DNA from: JAVBKP01 sp031553975
Lineage (GTDB): Bacteria; Bacillota; Clostridia; Peptostreptococcales; Anaerovoracaceae
DNA length: 19,347 bases
Direction: 5' to 3'
Assembly (NCBI GenBank): GCA_031553975.1
Contig: JAVBKP010000153.1
Location: 1 to 19,347 of the forward strand
The notes beneath the pieces were generated by a model that was not told the DNA's origin, did not search any database, and saw only the letters and a list, made by a program, of their open reading frames with translations. How positions within the stretch are numbered: position 1 is the first letter of the stretch; each line of letters opens with the position of its first letter. Shown here piece by piece: positions 1-7,026 of this stretch. Position numbers and translations under genes: made by a program.

Positions 1-36
1 ACTTCTTCGTTCTTTGACTAAATTTCTGCACTATGT

Positions 37-50
37 AGTTTTCAAGGTTC
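37..50 (-). promoter_or_regulatory. boxA-like antitermination element in a putative rRNA leader
   Basis: Read on the minus strand this stretch is GAACCTTGAAAACT, which matches 11 of 14 positions of the Bacillus-type rRNA boxA (GTTCTTTGAAAACT). It lies about 50 nt downstream of the predicted start of the strong promoter at 105-133. Such sequences are known from pre-16S leaders and 16S-23S spacers of Clostridia. The rRNA gene itself would lie beyond the left edge, so the identification is inferred from promoter plus leader only. Confidence 0.5.
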
Positions 51-104
51 TGTGCTTTCCCCTTGCTCTCAAACTTGCGTCTGTTTGCACGAGTCAGCTT
101 TTAT

Positions 105-133
105 ATATTACCATCTGCATCACCCTATGTCAA
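105..133 (-). promoter_or_regulatory. strong sigma-A promoter, probably of an rRNA operon running off the left edge
   Basis: On the minus strand there is a perfect -35 TTGACA (128-133), a 17-bp spacer and a -10 TAATAT (105-110), reading toward base 1. Upstream of the -35, at roughly 143-165, are A and T tracts that resemble an UP element. Transcription would start near base 98. The transcript contains a boxA-like motif and no open reading frame with a ribosome binding site before the window ends. This combination is typical of ribosomal RNA promoters in Firmicutes. The downstream gene cannot be seen. Confidence 0.7.
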
Positions 134-185
134 CAGGTATTGTGTCATTTTTTAAATTATTTTTCTAATTCCCCTCTAAACGTTG

Positions 186-215
186 AAAAAGGTAGGTTCT
201 GAAGAACCTACCTTT
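186..215 (-). terminator. Rho-independent terminator after the FapA/DUF342 operon
   Basis: A perfect 12-bp stem (188-199 with 204-215) closes a 4-nt loop and is followed on the minus strand by a run of T residues. It begins about 22 nt after the stop codon of the FapA paralogue at 237-1733. It separates that operon from the strong promoter immediately downstream at 105-133. Confidence 0.85.
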
Positions 216-236
216 AATAACTTTTCCATATATATG

Positions 237-1733
237 CTACTTTGCAATAATAATATCGTCCCGTTTTGAAAAGCGTTTGCAGCGCATGACTGTGTCAATG
301 GCCGCATAAGCGCTTCCTATTACAATCTCTGTGCCCGGATAGGCAATGCCTGTTATATTAATTTCTACGGGTGTAGTGCTCCAAATTTTTTTCTTTACTT
401 CTTCTAGCTCAGTCTCTAAAAGTTTTATTTTGCTTTGCATAACAGGTCTTGTTTTTTCAATACTGCCTAACGTTTCTTCTTTTTCTGCTGTTAGTTTGCC
501 CATAGCTTTTAGTTGCTTTAAGATTATTTCTAAGCGTTCCATATCGGAGATGGATTTATTGATTTCAGCAATTTCAGCCTCAATTACTTCCGATCTAACT
601 GTTAGCGTTGGGTCTTTTCCTACCTCAAGGCATGTTCTTACATAGGCTGGGGAACCCACGTTTCTCGCTACGATATTGCCGCCACATAAGCACTCTCCGC
701 CTACTATAGTGCCTTTGCTGCCATAAAGTTCAACTAAATTACCACATTTAACAGTGCTGTGGAGAATCATTTGGGCTCTAATGTCTTTAATCGCCATGGC
801 CGTAACGCTTTCCATGTATCTACAGTTCAGTGTTCCTTGGGCCTGAACAAAACATTCTCCGCCACCACCGACAATACCTCCGCGCACGGTGATATCTCCG
901 CCTGAAATAACGGTTCCGCCTTCTATCATCCCAAAAATTTCAACGTTTCCAGTGGCTTCTACTCTTCGTCCAGGTGTAACATTCCCACCAATTACCACAT
1001 TTCCTTTGAATTTAATATCTCCTGTGCCCACATCTACATCACCGTTGATCTCAAACTGCTGTGATACCGCTATCTTATCTGCTGCTAGCGTGGCTCTGCC
1101 ATCCACAAGGGCGACTAGCTGTGTTCCGTCATTGGCAAGTACGGTGTTATTCCCGGAAGGCAAGGGTGTGTCAATCCCTTTAATAGCGGATATTAATTTT
1201 CCTTGAATACTTCTTCCAGGTGTTCCATCAGTAGGAGGGGTTCTCTCGCAAAGCACCTGCCCCTTGGTTACTTCTGTAACCATGCTGAGGTCGCTAAAGT
1301 CAACTGTTCCATCTGGTTTTTCCACGGGTTTTGGTTTTTGATTTATTTCAATACACATCGTCAAGGTGGCATCAATTCCATCTGTAGGTGGTATTCCCTT
1401 TGCTATTTCTATCCAAGTTTTATACTCTGGATTTGCAGATAACTCTTTAACCCTTTTTATGTCAATACCAAAGCTTACTTGATTGGCACTAAGTGCCTTC
1501 ATGATTTCCGCTTCAGTAAGTGTTGCACCTTCTTCTATTCTAATGGATGCACTAAGCATGTCTTCTTCTAATTTTATTTGCAACGGCCCTTTTTGTGCAT
1601 TAACATTTGCAGCGGCTCCCGCTGATTCAGCAGCTAATGCTGCCTTAATAGCATCATCCCCAAGGGGAACCATGGCCGCATTTTGTGCCAACATTTCTTG
1701 TATCGCATCTTTTGACATCAATTCATCACTCAT
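237..1733 (-). CDS. FapA/DUF342 family beta-helix protein, paralogue 1
   Basis: The 498-residue product belongs to the FapA (formerly DUF342) family, named after a Vibrio protein that affects polar flagellar assembly. Its biochemical role in Firmicutes is not established. Residues about 50-215 form the mixed N-terminal region with family motifs such as GIPPTDG and GQVLCERTPPTDGTPG. Residues about 223-365 are Gly/Val/Ile-rich repeats (GDVDVG, GNVVIGGNV, GDITVRGGIVGGG) typical of a right-handed parallel beta-helix. Residues about 380-450 are a charged coiled coil. There is no signal peptide or membrane segment, so it should be cytoplasmic. The ATG follows an A-plus-G-run ribosome binding site (AAAGGGGGG) at good spacing. 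It is the last gene of the operon and lies 22 nt after the FlhB-like gene. A second family member is at 4750-6249. The family call is firm; the function is unknown. Confidence 0.88.
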   Translation of the reverse strand: MSDELMSKDAIQEMLAQNAAMVPLGDDAIKAALAAESAGAAANVNAQKGPLQIKLEEDMLSASIRIEEGATLTEAEIMKALSANQVSFGIDIKRVKELSANPEYKTWIEIAKGIPPTDGIDATLTMCIEINQKPKPVEKPDGTVDFSDLSMVTEVTKGQVLCERTPPTDGTPGRSIQGKLISAIKGIDTPLPSGNNTVLANDGTQLVALVDGRATLAADKIAVSQQFEINGDVDVGTGDIKFKGNVVIGGNVTPGRRVEATGNVEIFGMIEGGTVISGGDITVRGGIVGGGGECFVQAQGTLNCRYMESVTAMAIKDIRAQMILHSTVKCGNLVELYGSKGTIVGGECLCGGNIVARNVGSPAYVRTCLEVGKDPTLTVRSEVIEAEIAEINKSISDMERLEIILKQLKAMGKLTAEKEETLGSIEKTRPVMQSKIKLLETELEEVKKKIWSTTPVEINITGIAYPGTEIVIGSAYAAIDTVMRCKRFSKRDDIIIAK

Positions 1734-1755
1734 GATAGCCCCCCTTTCAAATGGT

Positions 1756-2046
1756 TTATTTTACTTCTTTAGCCGTCTTCATTATGTAAGCAAAAATTTG
1801 TGCGACAACTTCGTACAATTTTTCTGGTATCTCTTGCCCAATGTCTAGTTGGTATAAAAGTGTTGTTGCTGTATCATCTTGAAAAACTGGAATTCCTGTT
1901 TCATCTGCTAGTTTTAGTATCTTTTCGGCCATGAATCCTGTTCCTGCCGCGACTACCAATGGTGCACTATTTACTTCATTGTCATATGCTAAGGCTATTG
2001 CTTTTTTTCTTGCGCCTATAATTTCTTCGTCCTTATGCTTTTGCAT
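1756..2046 (-). CDS. stand-alone FlhB C-terminal-domain protein (YlqH-like), lacking NPTH
   Basis: The 96-residue protein matches only the cytoplasmic C-terminal domain of the flagellar export switch protein FlhB, the part left after autocleavage. Shared features are the AIALAY strand, SAPLVVAAGTG, the GIPVFQDD turn and the QLDIGQEIPEKLYEVVAQIFAYI ending, here given from the family pattern. FlhB's self-cleaving NPTH aligns with GARK at residues 11-14, so cleavage is not expected. There are no membrane helices. Bacillus subtilis YlqH is a comparable small protein of unknown function. The start overlaps the end of the FliK-like gene by 14 nt, and an AGGAG site lies about 11 nt upstream, so the two are probably translationally coupled. 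FliK and FlhB bind each other in the flagellar hook-length switch, which suggests that this pair also interacts. Confidence 0.85.
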   Translation of the reverse strand: MQKHKDEEIIGARKKAIALAYDNEVNSAPLVVAAGTGFMAEKILKLADETGIPVFQDDTATTLLYQLDIGQEIPEKLYEVVAQIFAYIMKTAKEVK

Positions 2047-3418
2047 TTAAAGTCATTCTCCTTTCAATGGGCTTGCCAATGACTGAATCAAGCTGTCTTG
2101 CCCCTTGGAGTGGCTCTATATTAATATCCCCCACACCGAATCCGGCCTCTTGGGTTACGGCGGATATGTATTGCTTGGCACTGGTAAATGCCTCTTCTAA
2201 CTCTGGTGGATAGTATAATCCTGTAAATAATTTGTTCCCAGTGAGCATTATGTCTAACTCTGCTCTTCCTGCACCTTCTAAGTCAATAGTAAGAAAAACT
2301 CTTGTTGATTTGCCTTGATTTTTACCGTTTTGCTCTTCTCTGCCTTCTGCCTCGGGATCAATCCACATTTCTGCAAATACATTCATATCTTCATATAGAA
2401 CGGGTAAGACAAAGTGTAGGATCGGTTGGTTCATTGCGTTTGTATTAAATAAACCTCGGACAAACTGCTCGCCATAAACCTTGATAGATTCATGCCCAGC
2501 GCTTTCATCTAGCTTTGAAAGTATCATATCTAGCATCTTGTCCATGCTTGTATTTTCAAGAGCAGTTCGGTTATCTAAAGCTTGGTTTAATACTAAGTTG
2601 GGGAGCTCTTGCTTTATGTTTTCGAGCCTCATAGCCATTTTATCCATGCCAAACTCTCGCAAGTTGGTTGTAAGTGTATCAACGGATTTTTGTAATAGTG
2701 TCTCCGCTCTTTTAAATCCTGCCTCGTTGTTTTTTGTAGTAGTTGCTCCCTCTTTTGTCTCAGCACGGGCTTGCTCTACTGATTTTTGATCTGTTTGCTT
2801 TGAGGCCTCTTGTACCTTGGGGTCTTGCCCTTTAGTTGTTGTCGCTTGGGGTTGCTCTTTAGCTGCCACTTGTTGAGCATCTAAGGGTTTGCTCTGCTCA
2901 TGTTCTAATTTCTGAGCTTTCATATATGTGTTGGCATATTGCCTAAGAAAATTAACCACAGAGTCTTTGACTTTTTCTTGGGTTTCGGCCGTCGGAAACT
3001 TGGTTTTAAGCAAATCTCTTAGTCCATCAAAAAGCTCACCCTTGAATATACTAGCACCTTTGTGTTGCATATTCAATTCTTTCAGGAGCATTTCCGGTTT
3101 TAGCATGAGCTTTTGTAGCTCCTTATCATTTATTATCGGCATTCCTGCCGTATTATTTATAAACCTAGCCGTATCTAATAATTTTTTTAATCCAGCGGAG
3201 GCCAAATTGGCTTGATTTGATACAAATTCCTGCTTAATTTTTTCTATGACTTGCTGAGCAGGTTTTTCTAGCGCCTTACTGGCATCTTGCTTTATTTCAC
3301 CAGTTTGAGTAGGTTTGAGCATGTCAAATAACTCTTTAGTATTCTGCGTCTGATACTTATTGTTGATGTATGGCGTGGCTTGCCCAGAACGTCCGACAAC
3401 ATCTGCTCTTACTGACAT
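2033..3418 (-). CDS. FliK-like (hook-length control domain) protein, YlqG-like
   Basis: The 461-residue product has a helical N-terminal half (about 25-170), a low-complexity Gln/Lys/Thr/Glu linker (about 172-235), a second helical region (about 236-330) and a C-terminal alpha/beta domain (about 335-440). The last contains a strand pair around FLTIDLEGAGRAELDIML, then a helix and the GFGVGDINIEP strand. This resembles the FliK C-terminal substrate-specificity domain, where a Leu-Glu-x-Leu-Gly-like segment is followed by two strands. There is no signal peptide. An AGGAG site lies 7 nt before the ATG. It sits between a J-domain/GGDEF gene and the FlhB-like gene, an order recalling ylqG-ylqH of Bacillus. 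The FliK relationship rests on the C-terminal pattern and the neighbour, so it is moderately sure. No canonical flagellar gene is in the window, so a true hook-length role is uncertain. Confidence 0.65.
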   Translation of the reverse strand: MSVRADVVGRSGQATPYINNKYQTQNTKELFDMLKPTQTGEIKQDASKALEKPAQQVIEKIKQEFVSNQANLASAGLKKLLDTARFINNTAGMPIINDKELQKLMLKPEMLLKELNMQHKGASIFKGELFDGLRDLLKTKFPTAETQEKVKDSVVNFLRQYANTYMKAQKLEHEQSKPLDAQQVAAKEQPQATTTKGQDPKVQEASKQTDQKSVEQARAETKEGATTTKNNEAGFKRAETLLQKSVDTLTTNLREFGMDKMAMRLENIKQELPNLVLNQALDNRTALENTSMDKMLDMILSKLDESAGHESIKVYGEQFVRGLFNTNAMNQPILHFVLPVLYEDMNVFAEMWIDPEAEGREEQNGKNQGKSTRVFLTIDLEGAGRAELDIMLTGNKLFTGLYYPPELEEAFTSAKQYISAVTQEAGFGVGDINIEPLQGARQLDSVIGKPIERRMTLNAKA

Positions 3419-3441
3419 ATATATGCTCCTACTCTTTTAAT

Positions 3442-4701
3442 TTACAGCATTGCGCTTTGTCTTTTGAATTGATCTACATCCTTTACTCCTGCAAATTCAC
3501 AGGCAATTTCAAAGGATTTTATTGGGTCATGCCCACTGTGTTCGTGAACCCCTGTCTTTATCTCTATAGCTATATTAAGATTTTGGGATAGCTCACTTTT
3601 TAGTCCTTTCATCGTGCGCTTGCAAGGAAATATGGCATCTGCATGATCGGTTTCTACCATCATGAGCGCGAACACACCATTGCCTACATGAGCAGCAATG
3701 TCAGTATTTCTAACATAGTTGTTAAAGCAATATGCCATATGCTCTATATGTTTTTGGTCTATTTTCTCACTGCCCTCTTCCGTAAATGCGAATATGGCGA
3801 TGGTAAATACTGATCTATACCTTATATATCGGTTGTTTTCTCTTTCAATGAAGTCAAAAAAGCCACGTTTGTTAAACATTCCTGTGACAGGGTCTACTCT
3901 AGCTTCTTTTTCTACGATCTGCTCTAGCATTGTAGTCTTGTCTTTGCTGTAGTTTAGAAAGTTGAATTTGTATATTAAGAAGTCTAAGTCTGTATACTCA
4001 AGGTACACTTTCCAAAGATTCTTTTCCTGTACAACTACTTTAGTAAAGTGGGAGTCAGTAACTGTTCCTGTCTTTATATCTTTCTCGGAGGCATCTATTT
4101 CAAATTCTATGGCTTTGTCATATTTTTTTGTGCCTAGCCAGTGATCTTTGTAGCTTTTAAATACTTTTGTTTTGAAGCCGCCTAGCGAATATAGTTTGGA
4201 TACTGCGTCTTGCCACTCTTTAAATTTTTCAAATGTTATATTTGCTTTGTTTAGGTCTGTAAGGAGATTGTATGCTGTTTCATATTTAAATTCTGACACA
4301 GTTATCATATACTCAATCAGCACCTTCCTTGCATTTTCATCATATGAAAAATCCGTGCCGTCTTTCCAAGTATGTTCCCTTTGGGGAGCTGGTTTTGGCT
4401 GCGGTGGCGCTGGTTTTGGCTCTTCTGTCTTTGGCGGCTGAACCGTAGTGGTCTGTGGACTAAACGATCTATATCTGTTCTTTTCAATCCACTCTTCATG
4501 ATATTCTTTGCGCCTTCGCTGGTCTTTTAACACTTCATAGGCTACATTTATTTTTTTTATCTTCTCTTCGGCATGTTTGCTATTGTTGATATCTGGATGG
4601 TATTTTTTGCATAGGCGCTTGTACGCAGCTTCTATTACGTCAAATTCTGCATCATAGTGTACTTGAAGTAATTTGTAATAGTCTTCCCATCTGTTCATCA
4701 T
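3442..4701 (-). CDS. J-domain protein fused to a degenerate GGDEF domain
   Basis: The product is about 419 residues. Residues 5-70 are a J domain with the HPD motif at 35-37, the element that stimulates DnaK ATPase. A Pro-rich linker (about 84-108) follows, then an alpha/beta region (about 120-245) that may have an NTF2-like fold, though this is a guess. Residues about 265-415 form a GGDEF-type domain that opens with DPVTGMFNKRGF. The catalytic GGDEF is replaced by GNGVF (340-344), so cyclase activity is not expected. The inhibitory-site RxxD (RNTD, 331-334) is kept at the exact five-residue spacing, so c-di-GMP binding is conceivable. A TTG at 4704 is also in frame, but the AGAGGA site fits the ATGs at 4701 or 4698 better. 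The gene lies between FapA paralogue 2 and the FliK-like gene, all on the same strand. Confidence 0.82.
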   Translation of the reverse strand: MMNRWEDYYKLLQVHYDAEFDVIEAAYKRLCKKYHPDINNSKHAEEKIKKINVAYEVLKDQRRRKEYHEEWIEKNRYRSFSPQTTTVQPPKTEEPKPAPPQPKPAPQREHTWKDGTDFSYDENARKVLIEYMITVSEFKYETAYNLLTDLNKANITFEKFKEWQDAVSKLYSLGGFKTKVFKSYKDHWLGTKKYDKAIEFEIDASEKDIKTGTVTDSHFTKVVVQEKNLWKVYLEYTDLDFLIYKFNFLNYSKDKTTMLEQIVEKEARVDPVTGMFNKRGFFDFIERENNRYIRYRSVFTIAIFAFTEEGSEKIDQKHIEHMAYCFNNYVRNTDIAAHVGNGVFALMMVETDHADAIFPCKRTMKGLKSELSQNLNIAIEIKTGVHEHSGHDPIKSFEIACEFAGVKDVDQFKRQSAML

Positions 4702-4749
4702 CAAATCCTCTTTCGTAATGTCTGCTATTCCTTGTTATGACTTAATTTC

Positions 4750-6249
4750 TTATCTCGCAAATATCTCATCGTCCTTAAATATGAATGTTTTGCCATTTGA
4801 TTCGGTTTGCACGTTATAAGTAGCGTCCTTGATTTTCACACTAACCCCTGGGTACACTTTTTTGCTGAATTTCACTGTTGGCACAAATTTGCTCCACTTT
4901 TTCTGATTGATTCCCGAAAGTTCTTCTTGGATGGCTGCCAATAGATTTTGGTTTGAAATGTTTGAAAATCTCAGGTTTTCTAGCATTGATGCTTTCTCTT
5001 CATCTAGCCTTGACTCTTTGGCTAGTTCTTCTAAAACCATTTTAATTCTGTCTATTTCTGTCATTTGCTTGCGCGTAGCGGCCATCTCCATAATCAGTCG
5101 CTCTTCCATCTTGGCTAAAAACGGATTTGTTCCTGAGTCTAGCTTTGTTTTCGTATATGCACTGCTTCCGCACACCCGTGCATTAATATTGCTGCCTGTT
5201 ACGATATTACCACCTACTATATCTGTGGCTACAAGTTCTTCTCCGCACCCAACCTCACATCGTACAATAGCTTCTGTCCAAATATTGCCCTGTATCATTA
5301 TGGTGGAATTCTCCATGAATTTGCATTTTAAATCGCCTTTACAGGTCACTGTGGCTCCTTTGGATCCACCAATCACCCCGCCCTTAACTGTTATATTCCC
5401 TCCTGCTTCGATTAGTGCCCCTTCAACTACCCCTGATATTGTTATATCGCCTGTGGCTTTTACTTCATAGCCTGATGTCACATTGCCATTAATGGATACG
5501 TGTCCGTCAAAATTTATATTCCCTGTAGATAAATTAATATCCTCATGGATCTCATAGTTATCGCTGATGCAAATTCTGTCGGATAATATAACCAGCCTAC
5601 CTGGTCTCAATGCTACTAACTTCGTGCCATCTGGGGAAACAACCGTGTTGTTACCTGCTGGTAACGCCTTTGGCTTTCCTTTTGTCTGCATAAGCACTCT
5701 GCCTGTCACGGTTTTACCTGGCATTCCCTCTGTGGCGTCGGTTTTTTTGCACAATACCTGACCTCTTTGAACTTGTTGAATCAGTTCCAAATTCTGAAAG
5801 TCAACTGAGCCATCTTCGTTGATTTTTGGTGCCTGTCTTCCTTCTATTTTGACAGCATACTTTAACGCACCGTTTTCTCCGTGTATTGGGGGCGTACCTC
5901 TTGCAATTACAATTTTTTCATTATAAACGGGGCTTGCCATTAGTTCTTTGAGCATGGTCATGTCTATTCCATAAACGATGCCTTTTGATTGCAGTGTTTC
6001 TAGAATTTGTTTAGGATTTAGCGGCGCACCACCATTTTCAGGTGGTGTAATCAGTATTGTAGCCTCCATGTGGTCCTGACTGCGCTCTATGATTACGCCT
6101 GCATCCTTGGGGGCTAGCATTTTCTCTATATTGTTAACATGAGCTTGGTTGTTAATGGGGGCCTTACCTTCATTTTCAAAGATGCTCATATCAAATTCTA
6201 CTTCGAATTCTTCTATGTGTTGAACATCTTCTGGTTTGCTGTGTTCCAT
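4750..6249 (-). CDS. FapA/DUF342 family beta-helix protein, paralogue 2
   Basis: The 499-residue product has the same layout as the protein at 237-1733: an acidic N terminus, a family N-terminal region with ARGTPPIHGENG and GQVLCKKTDATEGMPG, Gly-rich beta-helix repeats (about 230-365) and a coiled coil (about 380-440). It is predicted to be cytoplasmic, and its function in this lineage is unknown. An upstream in-frame ATG at 6255 is only 1 nt from a strong AAAGGAGG site, whereas the ATG at 6249 is 7 nt from it, so I place the start at 6249. The gene begins 24 nt after the U32 fragment stop. It may be expressed by read-through from the glm operon or from a weak internal promoter near 6322-6350. 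The two paralogues clearly share motifs but differ widely in sequence, so the duplication is old. Confidence 0.87.
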   Translation of the reverse strand: MEHSKPEDVQHIEEFEVEFDMSIFENEGKAPINNQAHVNNIEKMLAPKDAGVIIERSQDHMEATILITPPENGGAPLNPKQILETLQSKGIVYGIDMTMLKELMASPVYNEKIVIARGTPPIHGENGALKYAVKIEGRQAPKINEDGSVDFQNLELIQQVQRGQVLCKKTDATEGMPGKTVTGRVLMQTKGKPKALPAGNNTVVSPDGTKLVALRPGRLVILSDRICISDNYEIHEDINLSTGNINFDGHVSINGNVTSGYEVKATGDITISGVVEGALIEAGGNITVKGGVIGGSKGATVTCKGDLKCKFMENSTIMIQGNIWTEAIVRCEVGCGEELVATDIVGGNIVTGSNINARVCGSSAYTKTKLDSGTNPFLAKMEERLIMEMAATRKQMTEIDRIKMVLEELAKESRLDEEKASMLENLRFSNISNQNLLAAIQEELSGINQKKWSKFVPTVKFSKKVYPGVSVKIKDATYNVQTESNGKTFIFKDDEIFAR

Positions 6250-6273
6250 TTCCATGCCTCCTTTACTATTTCC

Positions 6274-7026
6274 TTATGGCAAGTTTTTAATGTACCATTC
6301 ATTGATTGCTTCTACATTTTCATTATATACATTAAAACGATAATATGTAATATTTTCGTTCTTCACCCTGATGGAGTTTTGATTCTGTATTTGTCTGCTA
6401 CTCAGCAATATGATGCTACAGCTCTTGCAGTCTGAAATAATAGGGTTGTTTTCGTCAACTCTGTCTTTTAAATAGTATTGGCGCTGGTCGAGCTTCTCAT
6501 GGTTTTGACCTTCTTTTTTCTTACAGTCAAGTGGACAGTATTCGCTGTGCATGACAGGCACTCTGCCATAAATCACTTTTTCTAGTTCTATTCCATGATT
6601 TTGGATTTCGCTGATTTGGATTTCAGTCAATTCATATGACAAGGTCATAGATTGTATGTTGTAGCGCTTCATTAGGTCCATGCTTGATGAGTTGAATATG
6701 TTCATACCACTATCTGCATATAAAGGAATCCCCCTGTCTTTAAACATGTCTAACTGCCCTAGATTGCTAATTAGCATAGCATCTAAATATGGACTTTTCG
6801 TTAGTGTTTTCCAGTTTGCTTTAATAGCATAATCGTGAAATCCTTTTGTAATCGCTGGCATTGCACCGACAAGTTCTATGCCTCGCTTCTTATATTGTTC
6901 CAATGTTTTATTATTTTTATCATCAAGAAAACATAAATAGGGCAAATATATGCGATGGATATGAAAATTGGGCAATGTACATCCATTACTCCATTGAAAA
7001 TAATATAAGGAAACCTTTTTAGTCAT
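6274..7026 (-). CDS. C-terminal part of a U32-family protein, as a separate overlapping frame
   Basis: The 250-residue frame matches the C-terminal third of long clostridial U32 proteins: the RIYLPYL strand, ELVGAMPAI, ISNLGQL, NIFNSSS, the TLSYEL motif, YGRVPVMHSEYCPLDC (153-168) and a later LKDR plus CKSC. The paired cysteines (164, 168, 200, 203) could bind a metal or an iron-sulfur cluster. The ATG overlaps the stop of the 531-residue U32 gene by 8 nt (ATGACTAA), in the +1 frame. No strong ribosome binding site is visible, so expression would need reinitiation or frameshifting. The two frames together give about 780 residues, close to the usual unsplit length, so this is a fission at a linker, a frameshift mutation or a sequence error. 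All family residues I look for remain, so decay is not evident. Confidence 0.75.
   Translation of the reverse strand: MTKKVSLYYFQWSNGCTLPNFHIHRIYLPYLCFLDDKNNKTLEQYKKRGIELVGAMPAITKGFHDYAIKANWKTLTKSPYLDAMLISNLGQLDMFKDRGIPLYADSGMNIFNSSSMDLMKRYNIQSMTLSYELTEIQISEIQNHGIELEKVIYGRVPVMHSEYCPLDCKKKEGQNHEKLDQRQYYLKDRVDENNPIISDCKSCSIILLSSRQIQNQNSIRVKNENITYYRFNVYNENVEAINEWYIKNLP
6322..6350 (-). promoter_or_regulatory. possible internal promoter upstream of FapA paralogue 2
   Basis: A perfect -10 TATAAT (6322-6327) lies on the minus strand about 73 bp before the FapA paralogue 2 start, but inside the U32 fragment. A sequence 17 bp upstream (TTACAT, 6345-6350) matches the -35 consensus poorly. It is listed because it could uncouple the FapA-FliK-FlhB-like group from the glm operon. 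The evidence is weak. Confidence 0.25.

Noticed and set aside
14..202. 62-codon plus-strand open frame at the left edge
   Set aside because: It lacks a ribosome binding site and runs antisense through the strong promoter, the boxA-like leader and the terminator hairpin.
4907..5470. 187-codon plus-strand open frame inside FapA paralogue 2
   Set aside because: It is a shadow of the Gly/Val-rich beta-helix codons on the minus strand. It has no ribosome binding site and an unnatural Ser/Pro-rich composition.
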